Shown here in pieces: positions 38,311 through 49,836 of a stretch of DNA of 64,000 bases; within the stretch, counting starts at the first letter, position 1; every line of letters begins with the position of its first letter. The stretch is from Hofstenia miamia. Taxonomy: Eukaryota; Xenacoelomorpha; Acoela; Hofsteniidae. The DNA is taken from positions 1,254,675 through 1,318,674 of the forward strand of contig CABFPE010000029.1 in NCBI GenBank assembly GCA_900660155.1, written 5' to 3'. The position numbers and the translations under genes were made by a program. Below the pieces are notes generated by a model. That model made no database searches, had not been told where the DNA came from, and saw nothing but the letters and a program-made list of their open reading frames with translations.

Positions 38311-39062
38311 CAAGCTGTGCTACAAAATTGTAAAGCATGAAAATGTGTTCTTTGTTGAAAGCCACAGAAATTCAGATTAACATTGCAATCTTCTCCAAGA
38401 ACAGTCAGCATGAACTTTAAGACAACAAGTGATTGTGTTCTCAATAATGTTGTTTAATCATTCACTACAGCACACATCCCATTGTACAATCTCAATAATG
38501 AGCATCTGAAATGTCTTTTTGCCTCTAACATTTAAATTACTGCTTAGAAGATTGTCATGAAATTGTCAGAAAAAAAACTAGGGACTTGAAACAACAATTT
38601 TTCAATACAGAAATGTCCTTTGTTTTTGATGAAACTGAAGTCAGAGGACAGAAGTAGGAAACATTCTCACTGGATTGCTTTGCAAACCACAAAAAACTTA
38701 TCTATTTTTGTTGTATTTCTCTTAAAAAGTCACCCTACAGTAGTGTATATAGGGCAGGCTTGAACACGCAAAAACGCCTCTGATTGGTCGAGAGCTTATG
38801 ACGTCACATGTCACCTGACAGACCATGAATATTGGCGAGGGTGGTTTGAGTGCTGACTCACAGATATCGAGGGGTGTTTGCAAATGATAATTAGTGAATC
38901 ACCTACTTGTTTTGACAGCTCACAAAGCTTTTTTGACAGCTCAGGGGTAACTGGCTGACAGCTTGCTAATAGCTTTTAATTAGTGTACCATATTCAGGCC
39001 TATTTGCATGATTCATGTTCAAATTTAGTTTACACTTTTTTGGTATGAGTAATTTTTGATAA
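38311..39062. other. Unique DNA before the assembly gap
   Basis: No gene recognised. The part at 38.75-38.95 kb is richer in CpG than its surroundings and carries promoter-like motifs listed separately. Confidence 0.35.
38780..38806. promoter_or_regulatory. Possible CCAAT box and CRE cluster
   Basis: An inverted CCAAT (TGATTGGT, about 38781-38788) lies eleven bases from a perfect cAMP-response element TGACGTCA (38799-38806), in a locally CpG-rich stretch. Such pairs are common in animal promoters. No transcript start or following gene is visible because the gap begins 250 bases on. Confidence 0.25.
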
Positions 39063-40062
39063 NNNNNNNNNNNNNNNNNNNNNNNNNNNNNNNNNNNNNN
39101 NNNNNNNNNNNNNNNNNNNNNNNNNNNNNNNNNNNNNNNNNNNNNNNNNNNNNNNNNNNNNNNNNNNNNNNNNNNNNNNNNNNNNNNNNNNNNNNNNNNN
39201 NNNNNNNNNNNNNNNNNNNNNNNNNNNNNNNNNNNNNNNNNNNNNNNNNNNNNNNNNNNNNNNNNNNNNNNNNNNNNNNNNNNNNNNNNNNNNNNNNNNN
39301 NNNNNNNNNNNNNNNNNNNNNNNNNNNNNNNNNNNNNNNNNNNNNNNNNNNNNNNNNNNNNNNNNNNNNNNNNNNNNNNNNNNNNNNNNNNNNNNNNNNN
39401 NNNNNNNNNNNNNNNNNNNNNNNNNNNNNNNNNNNNNNNNNNNNNNNNNNNNNNNNNNNNNNNNNNNNNNNNNNNNNNNNNNNNNNNNNNNNNNNNNNNN
39501 NNNNNNNNNNNNNNNNNNNNNNNNNNNNNNNNNNNNNNNNNNNNNNNNNNNNNNNNNNNNNNNNNNNNNNNNNNNNNNNNNNNNNNNNNNNNNNNNNNNN
39601 NNNNNNNNNNNNNNNNNNNNNNNNNNNNNNNNNNNNNNNNNNNNNNNNNNNNNNNNNNNNNNNNNNNNNNNNNNNNNNNNNNNNNNNNNNNNNNNNNNNN
39701 NNNNNNNNNNNNNNNNNNNNNNNNNNNNNNNNNNNNNNNNNNNNNNNNNNNNNNNNNNNNNNNNNNNNNNNNNNNNNNNNNNNNNNNNNNNNNNNNNNNN
39801 NNNNNNNNNNNNNNNNNNNNNNNNNNNNNNNNNNNNNNNNNNNNNNNNNNNNNNNNNNNNNNNNNNNNNNNNNNNNNNNNNNNNNNNNNNNNNNNNNNNN
39901 NNNNNNNNNNNNNNNNNNNNNNNNNNNNNNNNNNNNNNNNNNNNNNNNNNNNNNNNNNNNNNNNNNNNNNNNNNNNNNNNNNNNNNNNNNNNNNNNNNNN
40001 NNNNNNNNNNNNNNNNNNNNNNNNNNNNNNNNNNNNNNNNNNNNNNNNNNNNNNNNNNNNNN
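39063..40062. other. Assembly gap of 1,000 N
   Basis: Exactly 1,000 unknown bases, so probably a gap of unknown true size. It is bordered on the right by a TA microsatellite (40063-40080), which may have stopped assembly. Confidence 0.99.
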
Positions 40063-41590
40063 TATATATATATATATATATTCCTCCCCATTATGGTAAT
40101 TTCCTAAAGTGAAAATTTCAAAAGCTCGTTGAAATGTTACATTTTGTTTTCTGAAGTAATAAACTTTGGTGATTTGGCATTGTTTGCAATACTAATAAGA
40201 TTCCTGTCAGTATTGTTGTTGAAAGCAAAGGTAAATTAGTAAATAGATTGTGTCATTCTGTTAATTTGCTATAAATACAAGTTCACTGATAAAAAAATAT
40301 TTATTTTCATTTAATTTTTCAATTTTTTAACAATTCGTTTTCAATATTTTCAAAATCAAAATCATTATTTATATTTTGTAATTTAAAAGCTGAAAATGGA
40401 TTTTTTAAATCATTTACATAAATATTGTACCAACTCAAAATGTTGACTAGTGACATATTTGACGGTAAATTCAAGTTGTATAAAAGGATAACTTTTTTAA
40501 AATTATATATTGGGGGCATTACGCAGGCCTACTTTAATGACGGCCAGGCGACCTGGAGTCATAAATATTGTAACAAAACTTTAAATACATTCAAAAGCAG
40601 AAATGTGTTAGAAACTTTTGCTCAGATATTCAATGTTGCAAATTTCTTCACTTCTGAAGCCTTACCACAATTGCATTTGCTTAAAATAAGTAGAGAGCTA
40701 ATGGTTATTTTTATACTTTGTTGAACAACCTCTCTAATCCGTAGTTGAGATGTACGTCAAATAATTTATTTTAAATATAGTTTTTATTTTGATTGGCCAC
40801 ATTTTTTTCAAAGTATTTTTAAACAATATCAATTATAACAAAATGCTTCAATAACTGTCGAGCCGTTTAAAATAACAAATTCTTTACAATTAATTTTTGA
40901 AACAACTTTTTTTCATCAGATGCTGGTATGAGATTGAAGTTTTTTGCTGGTCTCGTTTTAGGAAATTCTACTGCAAATAGCCAGTATCCACTGCATACAG
41001 TTGATCTTCGTTTACATGAAAATTCCGACAACTTACATGCAACCAATCGAATATGCAATGGTGGCAAATTTTTTAAGATAAATCATTTTAGTTCAGATAA
41101 TTCCCAATCTATCAAATTTGAGCAAAGGCGGCTTCCCTCCCAATTTTCTTTATTTTCGAAATAGGGTCACTTTAAGGAGAATTCATTAGCCAGAGTTTCT
41201 ATAATCTATACGTTTCTGTATTCTATTACCATGAGATGCAAAAGCAATTATTCATTTTGCTGCAGTTCACTTTTTTATGGTAACAATTTTGAGATTATCA
41301 GAATATGTAGATGTATCATAGGTATAGTATTATAACATAGTGCCGGCGTTTTGCAATCATTTCAAATTTAGATTTCTGTATTGATAAATTCACAACATCT
41401 ACAATGTTTCATTACTGTATTTACAATGCAAACCTGCTAAAATCACTGATATGCACTTTACTCATTTCAACCGAATAGCAACATATTTTATCAAAATCAT
41501 ACAAAGCATTTCAGATAAATTCAATACGCTAGTAGACTAAAGATACCCTTATCAAACAGTATGTTTCTTGCATTCCATATACTGCAAGCA

Positions 41591-41700
<110 letters not shown>

Positions 41701-42187
41701 ACCCCTTTTCACATTTTCTATCATTTGAAGGTGTTTTAAAAACGGTTTATATTGTTTGTATAATACAGTTAGCTTTAGGTATAAGCTATTACAAAATCAT
41801 GTAGCCATCTAATGTAAACTAAAATCACTAATGTTTTCCTGTTCAGAAAATGAAAATAATTCAGTATCTTGCTGTCTATCTGAAGAAACACTGAATGAAG
41901 CGTGATGTTCATTACTATTGTAAATATATATATATTGAAAATACAGTGCTTTTAGAACACGATATGTACTCCAATTTTCAATTCTGCAATATCTCTAATG
42001 TAAATGGATATGTGTTTGCATCATATTTTATAACAAAGGCATTGTTATTCTACAATAACATTCACATTTGTCACATGAGAAAGTCGCTACGCGATATAAT
42101 TTTTTCTGTTTTTGAAATTTTATGTTAGTTTTATATTTTCATGAATACTTTTATTTAGCTAGGTATTCTCAAGCATCGCCACAATGA

Positions 42188-42210
42188 ATATATATATATA
42201 TATATATATG
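42188..42210. repeat. Short TA microsatellite
   Basis: About eleven TA units. Confidence 0.9.
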
Positions 42211-43715
42211 TATATATTTACTTGGCCTTCATTCATTAATATATCTTTACTGATTAAGCAGCAAATCCAACCAAATAAATGTGAATATAGTAGTTTGCGT
42301 CAAATTTCGTAACTGGCCACCTTAAGTTGGAAAATTCAATTTCCTTCTTACACGAAATCAGATTATAGAATAATATAGTTTTTTCAATGCTTTTTTAACT
42401 TATATAAAAGTCATGAGTCTATACATAATTAAATCTGTTTTCACTATGAAATATCAAATTCAAAGGCTTTTTCGTATCACATTTAGTGTATGGTCTGGTC
42501 ATTGTATTATTTGAAATTCATTGACACTTTTAATATATAATTTTATATACTTTTAATAAATTTAATATTTACAGAATTTTTGAAATAGTATTTGCTTCCC
42601 GCCATTTTTCATTCATTTTCAAATATTAAGCTTGATTTAAATCTTAACATGATGCTTCTTTCACCTAATGTGAATATTTGTTGAGTAAATAAAAAACAAT
42701 ATATTTCATTTATGTTGACACTATTGGTCGTTATCGGCAAGCAAATGGTATGATGTAGCACCTCTACATTTCTGATGTAAGATTGAAACTTTATTCAAAC
42801 TGTATGGCCCTCTAACTTTTCCAAGATTGCTTTCTTATTTGTATTTTTTGCGTCGTTTAAGTGAATTACCTCAATGTAGTTTCCATTAAAATGCTTTTTA
42901 GATTTACTACATTTTATCAAATTAAATATTTGATTTATTATATTATAATAATAATTAACCTAAACAAATATTGTAAATATTTACAATCAACAATTTATTG
43001 ATTTATTAATAATGTAATTATTAAATAACCTACACAATGTATAATATGCAGAGAGATTTATTGGATGATTTCACATGCATCTACTAACTGGGAAGCTCTA
43101 CAATTATATAATTTCTGTTATTAAGAACTAGAAATCATTTAGCATTCCTTTCAGATATTTCTAAAAAACTAATTAAGATGCTTAAGTAGTACAAAGACGC
43201 ACACCATTTTTTTTCAGCTTGAACAGAAACTCAATGAAAAGCGTCTATGCAGTCACAATTTTTTTACACCAAGTAGAAATAATTTTTAACATTTCCTGTT
43301 TTTCATCGCTTTTCGGTCATTTATAAATCAATGAATATTGTACTTGAGCTAAAAAAAACTACCACTACATCATATTCTATTGAATTGCCAGTAGCCTGTC
43401 AAATATTTCATGGGAATTCTAATGACAAATCGGGTGATATGTTTTAAAATGAATCATCAAAAACCGAACTTTTCCCTCAACTTATCGATATTAACCTCAA
43501 AAATTGACATTCTTCTGAAATGTATCGTGTTATTACATGTTTTCATAACTGCAGTACCTCATCTTAATATACTAATAGTAACTAACCCAATTTTAATAGA
43601 AAAAAATTATGCATATATTTTTTCAATTTTATACTAAAACTTCAGGTGTATTAAGAAATTTTCTGTATTGCATGGAACATTATAGGATGCAATTTTAGTT
43701 TTGAAAATGAATATA

Positions 43716-44175
43716 CAGTGCGTTCGGAAAGTCTCTCCGCAGTGAGATTTTTAAATTGTTTAAACAATTTATTTAAATAGTTTTATATGCTATATGAAAC
43801 AAGTTTATTAATTATAGAAATCACATTTTGATCTACAATAAATGTTGAAAATGACGATCATTATTGTTAAGACACATGTTGACTCTTCGAATCTTGTTCA
43901 GAAAGACCTTTTGAAGAGCTTCATATGTTATCGAAGTAATGAAATCAGGTATAGCATCTTTGAGTTGATCGATTGTTGTAGGGCTGTCTTTATAAACACA
44001 ACATTTAGCTGCTCCCCAAACATAAAAATCTGGCCAGGTCAGATCAGACTAACGAGGTGGGCAAATATCCTTTGAAAATACACGTACATCAAACACATCT
44101 TTTAATAATCGCATAGTCGAATGGGCAATGTGAGCCGTTGTTCCATCTTGCTGGAAGTACCCGTAACTTTTCTCA
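43716..44175 (-). mobile_element. Tc1/mariner-type transposon remnant
   Basis: The left end, CAGTGCGTTCGGAAAGTC after a TA, is a classic terminal repeat of the Tc1/mariner group. On the minus strand the adjacent sequence encodes YGYFQQDGTTAHIAHSTMRL, then DLTWPDFYVWGAAKCCVYKD, then ALQKVFLNKIRRVNMCLNNN, which is the C-terminal half of a DDE transposase (QQDG...AH and W..PDF.VWG motifs). The N-terminal half and the other inverted repeat are absent, and at least one stop interrupts the frame. It lies 300 bases upstream of the small secreted-peptide gene. Confidence 0.8.
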
Positions 44176-44480
44176 TTGTTGGTAAGTTGGCTGATTGGCA
44201 GAACTGTGTAAGTTATTTAAATGAGTTTGGATTACATATAATGGATTTTTACCGCAGAGATACTTACTGAATGCACTGTACAACTAGTTATTACAATAAA
44301 CTTTGTCTGATCAATTTACTCATTAGAGAACAAAGTTTTGCATAAACTAGATGCTTTAGTTGTTCACTGTTTGCAATGAGTAATTTCAAATATTTGCTGA
44401 TTTCTAAATTTATTCAAATGGTTTTAAATTCGTTTTGCAAATGTGACCATTTTTAGGCTTTATGGATCAATAACTTAACA

Positions 44481-47277
44481 ATGTTCTCAATTGCAATTCT
44501 CCTCATTTCTTTACAATTGGCCACAAGTAAGCTTTTCCATTTGTGTTGAAGTCTTCTTTCCTTGTTTGCTAAATTACGGAATTTTGAGATTGTTAAGAAA
44601 TATATTTAGGTTCATTCATTAATGGCACCTACCAAGCATCTGAAAATATCATGGACTATGAAAACTCAACTGAAACGTCAACAGGTAATATTCATGCTTC
44701 TGTATATCACACTTAAGTTAATATCACACTAAGTCGCTCATACAACCTGAGTTTTTAGTTATTTTCGTTTTATAAAGCATTTAGGATTTTGTTTCAAAAG
44801 CAATAATATTGAATAAATTAATGAAGTATGCAATAAAGTTTGTCAAACTATAAGTTTTTGAAAATTTTTCATAAAGAATTTAATATTAATATAAGATTAT
44901 CATTAATATTTATATCAGACGGTTTTGTTATTACAATCTTTGATATCTAATATTATAATAGAAGAAAAAGAAATGTTGATTTGTACAATATAAAATATTG
45001 TTTACAACTCTAAATAGCGTCAAAAATACTACACAAGTACAAAAAACAAATATAAACTTACACAAATGAATATTTACAAAGGCAATTATAACTAATGGCC
45101 TGGGCTATGGCGAATTTATATGCGGTCAATTCAATAGTTAGTATTATAAAATTTGAATCCTCACCATTTGTATTCAAGTCTTTCCTTTGTATAACTATGG
45201 AAGTGTTTATTTTATTTTGTCTTTGAATGCTCTTATTTTATTGATTTGTCTTATAGATTTGGATATATTATTCCATACGATTATTGATGTATTGAGAAAA
45301 GAATTTTTCATTATTTTCTTGTTATATTTAAGAGGTTTAATTTTTAGGGTTCTGTAATTATATCTAAACGATATTTTGGAGGATAAAACATTAGATTTGT
45401 TATAGGGACAATATTATTAAATATTTTAAAGAAAGTAGTGAACGCATTTTTATAAAAAATACACTGTGGATTTAGAAAAGTTTTTGTTAATTTTTTTATT
45501 TCTGCATTCTTGTTATGTAAATGATTAACTGCTAATTTTATAGCCCAATTTATTTGTACATTGATTTTATTCAAAAGTTGTTGATTTATGTCAGTATATA
45601 GTATGTTTCCATAATTAAAGTGACTTAGTATTAATGTGTGAATTGATTGAATCTTTGCTTTTGGTTGGAAGTTGTTGAGATATATTGCTGAGAGCCTTAA
45701 TTGAAATAGTCATTTCCTTCATAACATTATTTATTTGCTTTGAAAAATTAAGTTGAGAATCAAAAATTATACCTATGTACATATCATTAAATTTCAATTT
45801 ATATTGAAAAACCTTTGTGTTGTTATGGTTAGATTTATGACTAATTATGCAAAATTGTGTTTTAAATGGGTCTATTCTCAGCCTTAGTGATGCAAAATAT
45901 TGTGCAAAATAAATGCAATTCTCTTCAAGAAATTTTATGGCAATTTCAGGAGACTTATGTGAACTAAATAGCATAGTATTGTCAGTATATTGTATGACAT
46001 TACATGCAGTCTGATTGCTCAAAACGTTTACATACATGTTGAATAGTAATTGTCCTAAAATTGTTCCTTGTGGAACACCATTTTTAATTAAAATCCAGTC
46101 AGATAAAATTCCATTTAGCTTAACTGTTTTCCTACGATTATGAAGATAACTATCTTTTAAGTCTGCACTTTTGTTTGTGAAGTCCATAATTTTTATTTTT
46201 TTTAATTAAAATGTCGTGGTTTATAGAGTCAAACGCCTTTAATAAATCTAAGCATGCAACTGCTGAAAACTCATCTAAATTGATACTATTTCTCCAATGT
46301 TCTGTAGCTGTTAACAAAGCATCATTAGTAGATATATACTTGCGTAAACCATATTGATTTTAGGAATACAAATTATGTTCAAGCAATTTTAATTTTCCAC
46401 TGTTGTTTTGAATAGCATCCTTTTGCTATAAATTTTTGATAACATATTTTAAAATCAGCATATTTAGAGGGAGTCCGCGGACTTCAGACCACGCTAATTG
46501 GGAAAACTCACAAGTTGCTACTAAAATGAATTTTAAACACAATAATAGATTCATTTCTATTACATTGCTTTGCACAACTTTATTTTCATTGTAATAATTA
46601 ATGGTTTTTTAAAAATTTCGAACTATTTCCTATTAAAGAATGTAAGAATTATATGTTTACTCGCATTGTGCTTTCACGTCCATTTTCATAAGATATTGAA
46701 ATGAGTAATACATTTGAAGGGGCAGTTTGGCTCATAGAACCTCCCTCTCCAACTAAAAACCCTGGATGTGCACTTAGCTAATGCTCGCATGTAGATCTTT
46801 TAAGCCTTATCTAATCCTTGATCGATTTTAGGTAATTTTTCAATTGAAGCCACAGATGTGATTGTTATCAGTGAAGACACAACGCCAAGCACCCAGCCTT
46901 CAGAAGCAGTCACATCAACATCGAGTAAATTGAAAATGTTTCTTTGTTGATAGGGACTTTATATAAACGCCAGGGTTATCCAATTGTAGTGCAGTCGTAA
47001 ATTACAGGCTCCAGTTTTATAATTATTCATATATTTTTTACTAATGCGATGAAAAATTTCGATATTAGGAACAGTTGTTCAAAACATCGTGTTATTAAAA
47101 TCGATATTAAAATGCGCTTTCGACCAGGAGATACTAAGGAAATAATTAAAATATGTGATATGTTTAGCTAGAAATCATTTATTAGTAAAATTCGTTTCTA
47201 ATATTTTTTCAGCTTTCACAGCAATTTATGAACAAATTCTAATAGCAACAATTATCATAATTCTGATTGCTTTATAA
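44481..47277 (+). CDS. Small Ser/Thr-rich secreted or GPI-anchored glycopeptide (92 aa)
   Basis: Four exons, 44481-44526, 44610-44684, 46832-46924 and 47213-47277, each with GT/AG borders and matching phases, give an open frame of 92 codons. I assembled it by eye and recognise no homologue. The start MFSIAILLISLQLATS is a clear signal peptide. The ectodomain (about residues 17-71) is rich in Ser, Thr and Glu, with three N-glycosylation sequons (NGT, NST, NFS) and a TTPSTQPSEAVTSTST stretch suited to O-glycosylation. The end is hydrophobic (ILIATIIIILIAL) with no cytoplasmic tail, which fits a GPI-attachment signal after a Ser/Thr cleavage region, or a single membrane anchor. The layout recalls CD52/CD24-type surface peptides, but that is analogy only. 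Intron 3 (2.1 kb) holds a reversed LINE fragment. A possible AATAAA is at 47591. Confidence 0.6.
44990..46450 (-). mobile_element. LINE fragment (reverse transcriptase to 3' end) within an intron
   Basis: Minus-strand pieces in order: YGLRKYISTNDALL and SAVACLDLLKAFDSINHDIL (about 46.2-46.4 kb), GVPQGTILGQLLFNMYVNVL and VIQYTDNTMLFSS (about 45.9-46.1 kb), then the C-terminal region FTTFFKIFNNIVPITNLMFY (about 45.4 kb). These are the finger and palm motifs of a CR1/Jockey-type reverse transcriptase. The catalytic YADD-type box reads YTDN, so it is inactive. The endonuclease and ORF1 are absent (5' truncation). It lies antisense in intron 3 of the small secreted-peptide gene. Confidence 0.8.
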
Positions 47278-47473
47278 TTTAATGAATGTGCTTTGCTATA
47301 TAGATGTAAGAATCATGCAAAGGTTGGTCACGACATTAATCATCACGTTTTCCATGTATTTGACAAAAATTTCTATAGTGCATGCAACCATTTGTTTTAC
47401 ATTTCTCAATGTTATTTTGAAAGGCCATTATTCATATAAATTCAAGAAATATCTTTTAATAATAGCTGTATAT

Positions 47474-47475
<2 letters not shown>

Positions 47476-47523
<48 letters not shown>
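47476..47523. repeat. TA microsatellite
   Basis: About 24 TA units in the likely 3' UTR of the small secreted-peptide gene. Confidence 0.95.
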
Positions 47524-47525
<2 letters not shown>

Positions 47526-48970
47526 CTTAGAAAACAATTACATTAGCTTTGCTATAAAGTAGTTCCTGTATATGTCCTAACATCTTCATAAATAAAATAT
47601 ATATATTGTTTACAAAAACATTTATTCGAAATTGTAAAGTTGTAAAATATGAATTTTCCATTTCCCTTATTACAATGCAATTATATAGAGCAAAAAGTCA
47701 CTCTAGCATATATTTAAACAAATTTACTTAACATTTACAACAAGTATGTATTTGAAGCATTATATAAATTAGAATAAGCATCAAACTTAGATAAAAATAT
47801 TTAAGAGCTAATCATTGCTTCTTCAGATGCAATCAAAATGTTACATTAAAGTAATAACATACATATAAAACAAAATATTTCAAATCTGGTAGTAAAACTC
47901 AAACTTAAATTTATAGTTATAACAATATGATTGCTAAATAACTTAAGTTAAAATATAAAGTAAGCACATTTAAACTCTAGTTTAAATGCATTTACAATTA
48001 ATATAAATTAGGGAAATTAATTATATTGCAATAAATAAAACAAAATAAATTAAATATGAAATGTCTTTATTGCTGTGCTGATACTGCAAACAATCCCTTT
48101 GGATACTTTTCAGAAATATATTCAATTTACCGAAATTCAATCAAAGTAATGTAATATTATTCGACATCTAACTGTAACATTGAATATGTTCTGAAACATA
48201 CTGTCCAGCAATCTTAATGCAAATTGAAATTAATGCAACTAGGGTGTTACATTAAACATTGGTAAACAAAACTAGTCCCTGTTACAAATTTTACAGATCT
48301 TTGTCCACTCCTCACATAATTACAAGATTTGTTTATTTCATTATTTTGAAAATGTACATTCCTTTTGTATATCAAGATTTCTGAATTTATACATCAAATA
48401 TATATTTCTTTAAGAACTACACCACCTTTATATATTAAACTTCCTGAACCTGTATATAAAATGCATTTTCCTCTGAAATATGCAAAATTTGTGAACTTTT
48501 ATACATTCCATTGTATATCAAGATTTCCAAATTTTGATATTAAATGCATATTTCTTTGAAAAATGTACAATTTGCGAATGCTTTTCAAAGAATTATTTTT
48601 ATCATTATTATAGAAATACATGAATATAGTAGTTATTTGCAACTTGTCTTAATTTTCTCAAAAACTGATAAAAATTTTTTTAAATTTCTAGATGTTACAA
48701 AAATGGCACAATATCCAATATTGTGTTATGCTGGTCTGTACGTGAGAAGGTCCACAAAAGACCAAATATTTGGCTTTGTGGCCCAACTCACTCATTTTTG
48801 ATATCACTATTTCTTATGTGAAAGCGCAAATATCAATTTGCATTGTAAAGTGTTCATTAATAGCTGAGATATTAGCCAAAATGTGTGATTTTAGGCATAT
48901 ATTTGAGGCTATTTATTGCAAAAATTAATGTTTAAAATTTTTTATTTTCATTATTTAGTAATATTGTTAG
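47524..48970. other. AT-rich DNA, nothing supported
   Basis: Around 48.36-48.56 kb loosely repeated phrases (TTGTATATCAAGATTTC, TATTTCTTTGAA/TAAGAA) give a degenerate direct repeat. No gene recognised. Confidence 0.4.
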
Positions 48971-49836
48971 TGTAGAATGCTTGTCTTGTGGTAGAAGCAC
49001 GTGCAACACTCAGCAAGCATTCCATCTTTAGATATATTAAACATAACCGAGGGAACTACTAGTTATTGTGTAATCTATCTAATGAGATAACAAGAGCATT
49101 TTCATTCCAAGGTTTATCAGTATTCAGAGAATAAGTTAATTCCAAACTTCTTCTTACAGAATCAGGCCTCCGGCCGAAGTGATGAACCATTTCCAATACC
49201 TAATGTCTCAGCTCATATTAGACTAGAGAAAATGCAATTATTATAGCTACATGCAAACCGCGCTTCCTAACCGTACTCATCCTTATACCTAATACCTACT
49301 ATCACCTAGACTAGAGGAGTCAAACCAGAGGACCATTTAAAGCCTCAGGTTATCCTACCTTTCGCCCGGAGTGATACCTTAAGCGTTGATCATGTTGATC
49401 AAATACATATAAGATAATAAAGAAAATAAAAGATAATAAGAGGGCACTTTATGAAAACTATCTTATCCGAAAAATGCTAAAAGATAATGTTAGTTAAATA
49501 TACGGCTGGGGAAATCTATAATAGTTAAAAGAAAAGCAACTGGAAGCTAGGGTAGCAAAACTTAAATTAAGCAGAAATAACACATTTGAGTATTTACAAA
49601 TAATGGATAACAATAACACTCACTTGTGATCAAATGGTGAGTAATAGCAGAACAAATGTTTAAAACTACTGCGATGTCTGAAATTCAAATTACGCAAACA
49701 AAATGGATTCCTCGTACGAGCAACCAATCAGAATACAAAGAATATTCAATCACTAATTGTACATTGCTTATCGTCGCTATATTACTAAATCGACACATAT
49801 TATCAATTTACAACTTAGGGATGCAAATATACTACA
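48971..49836 (-). repeat. 3' LTR of element A
   Basis: 866 bp with TGTAG...CTACA ends, matching 58315-59179. A purine-rich tract (minus strand GCTGGGTGGGCG) abuts its high-coordinate side. The natural stop codon of the third ORF falls in the first five bases of this LTR. Confidence 0.95.

Noticed and set aside
39030-40099. Very long open frames across the gap on both strands
   Set aside because: They consist of unknown bases and have no coding meaning.
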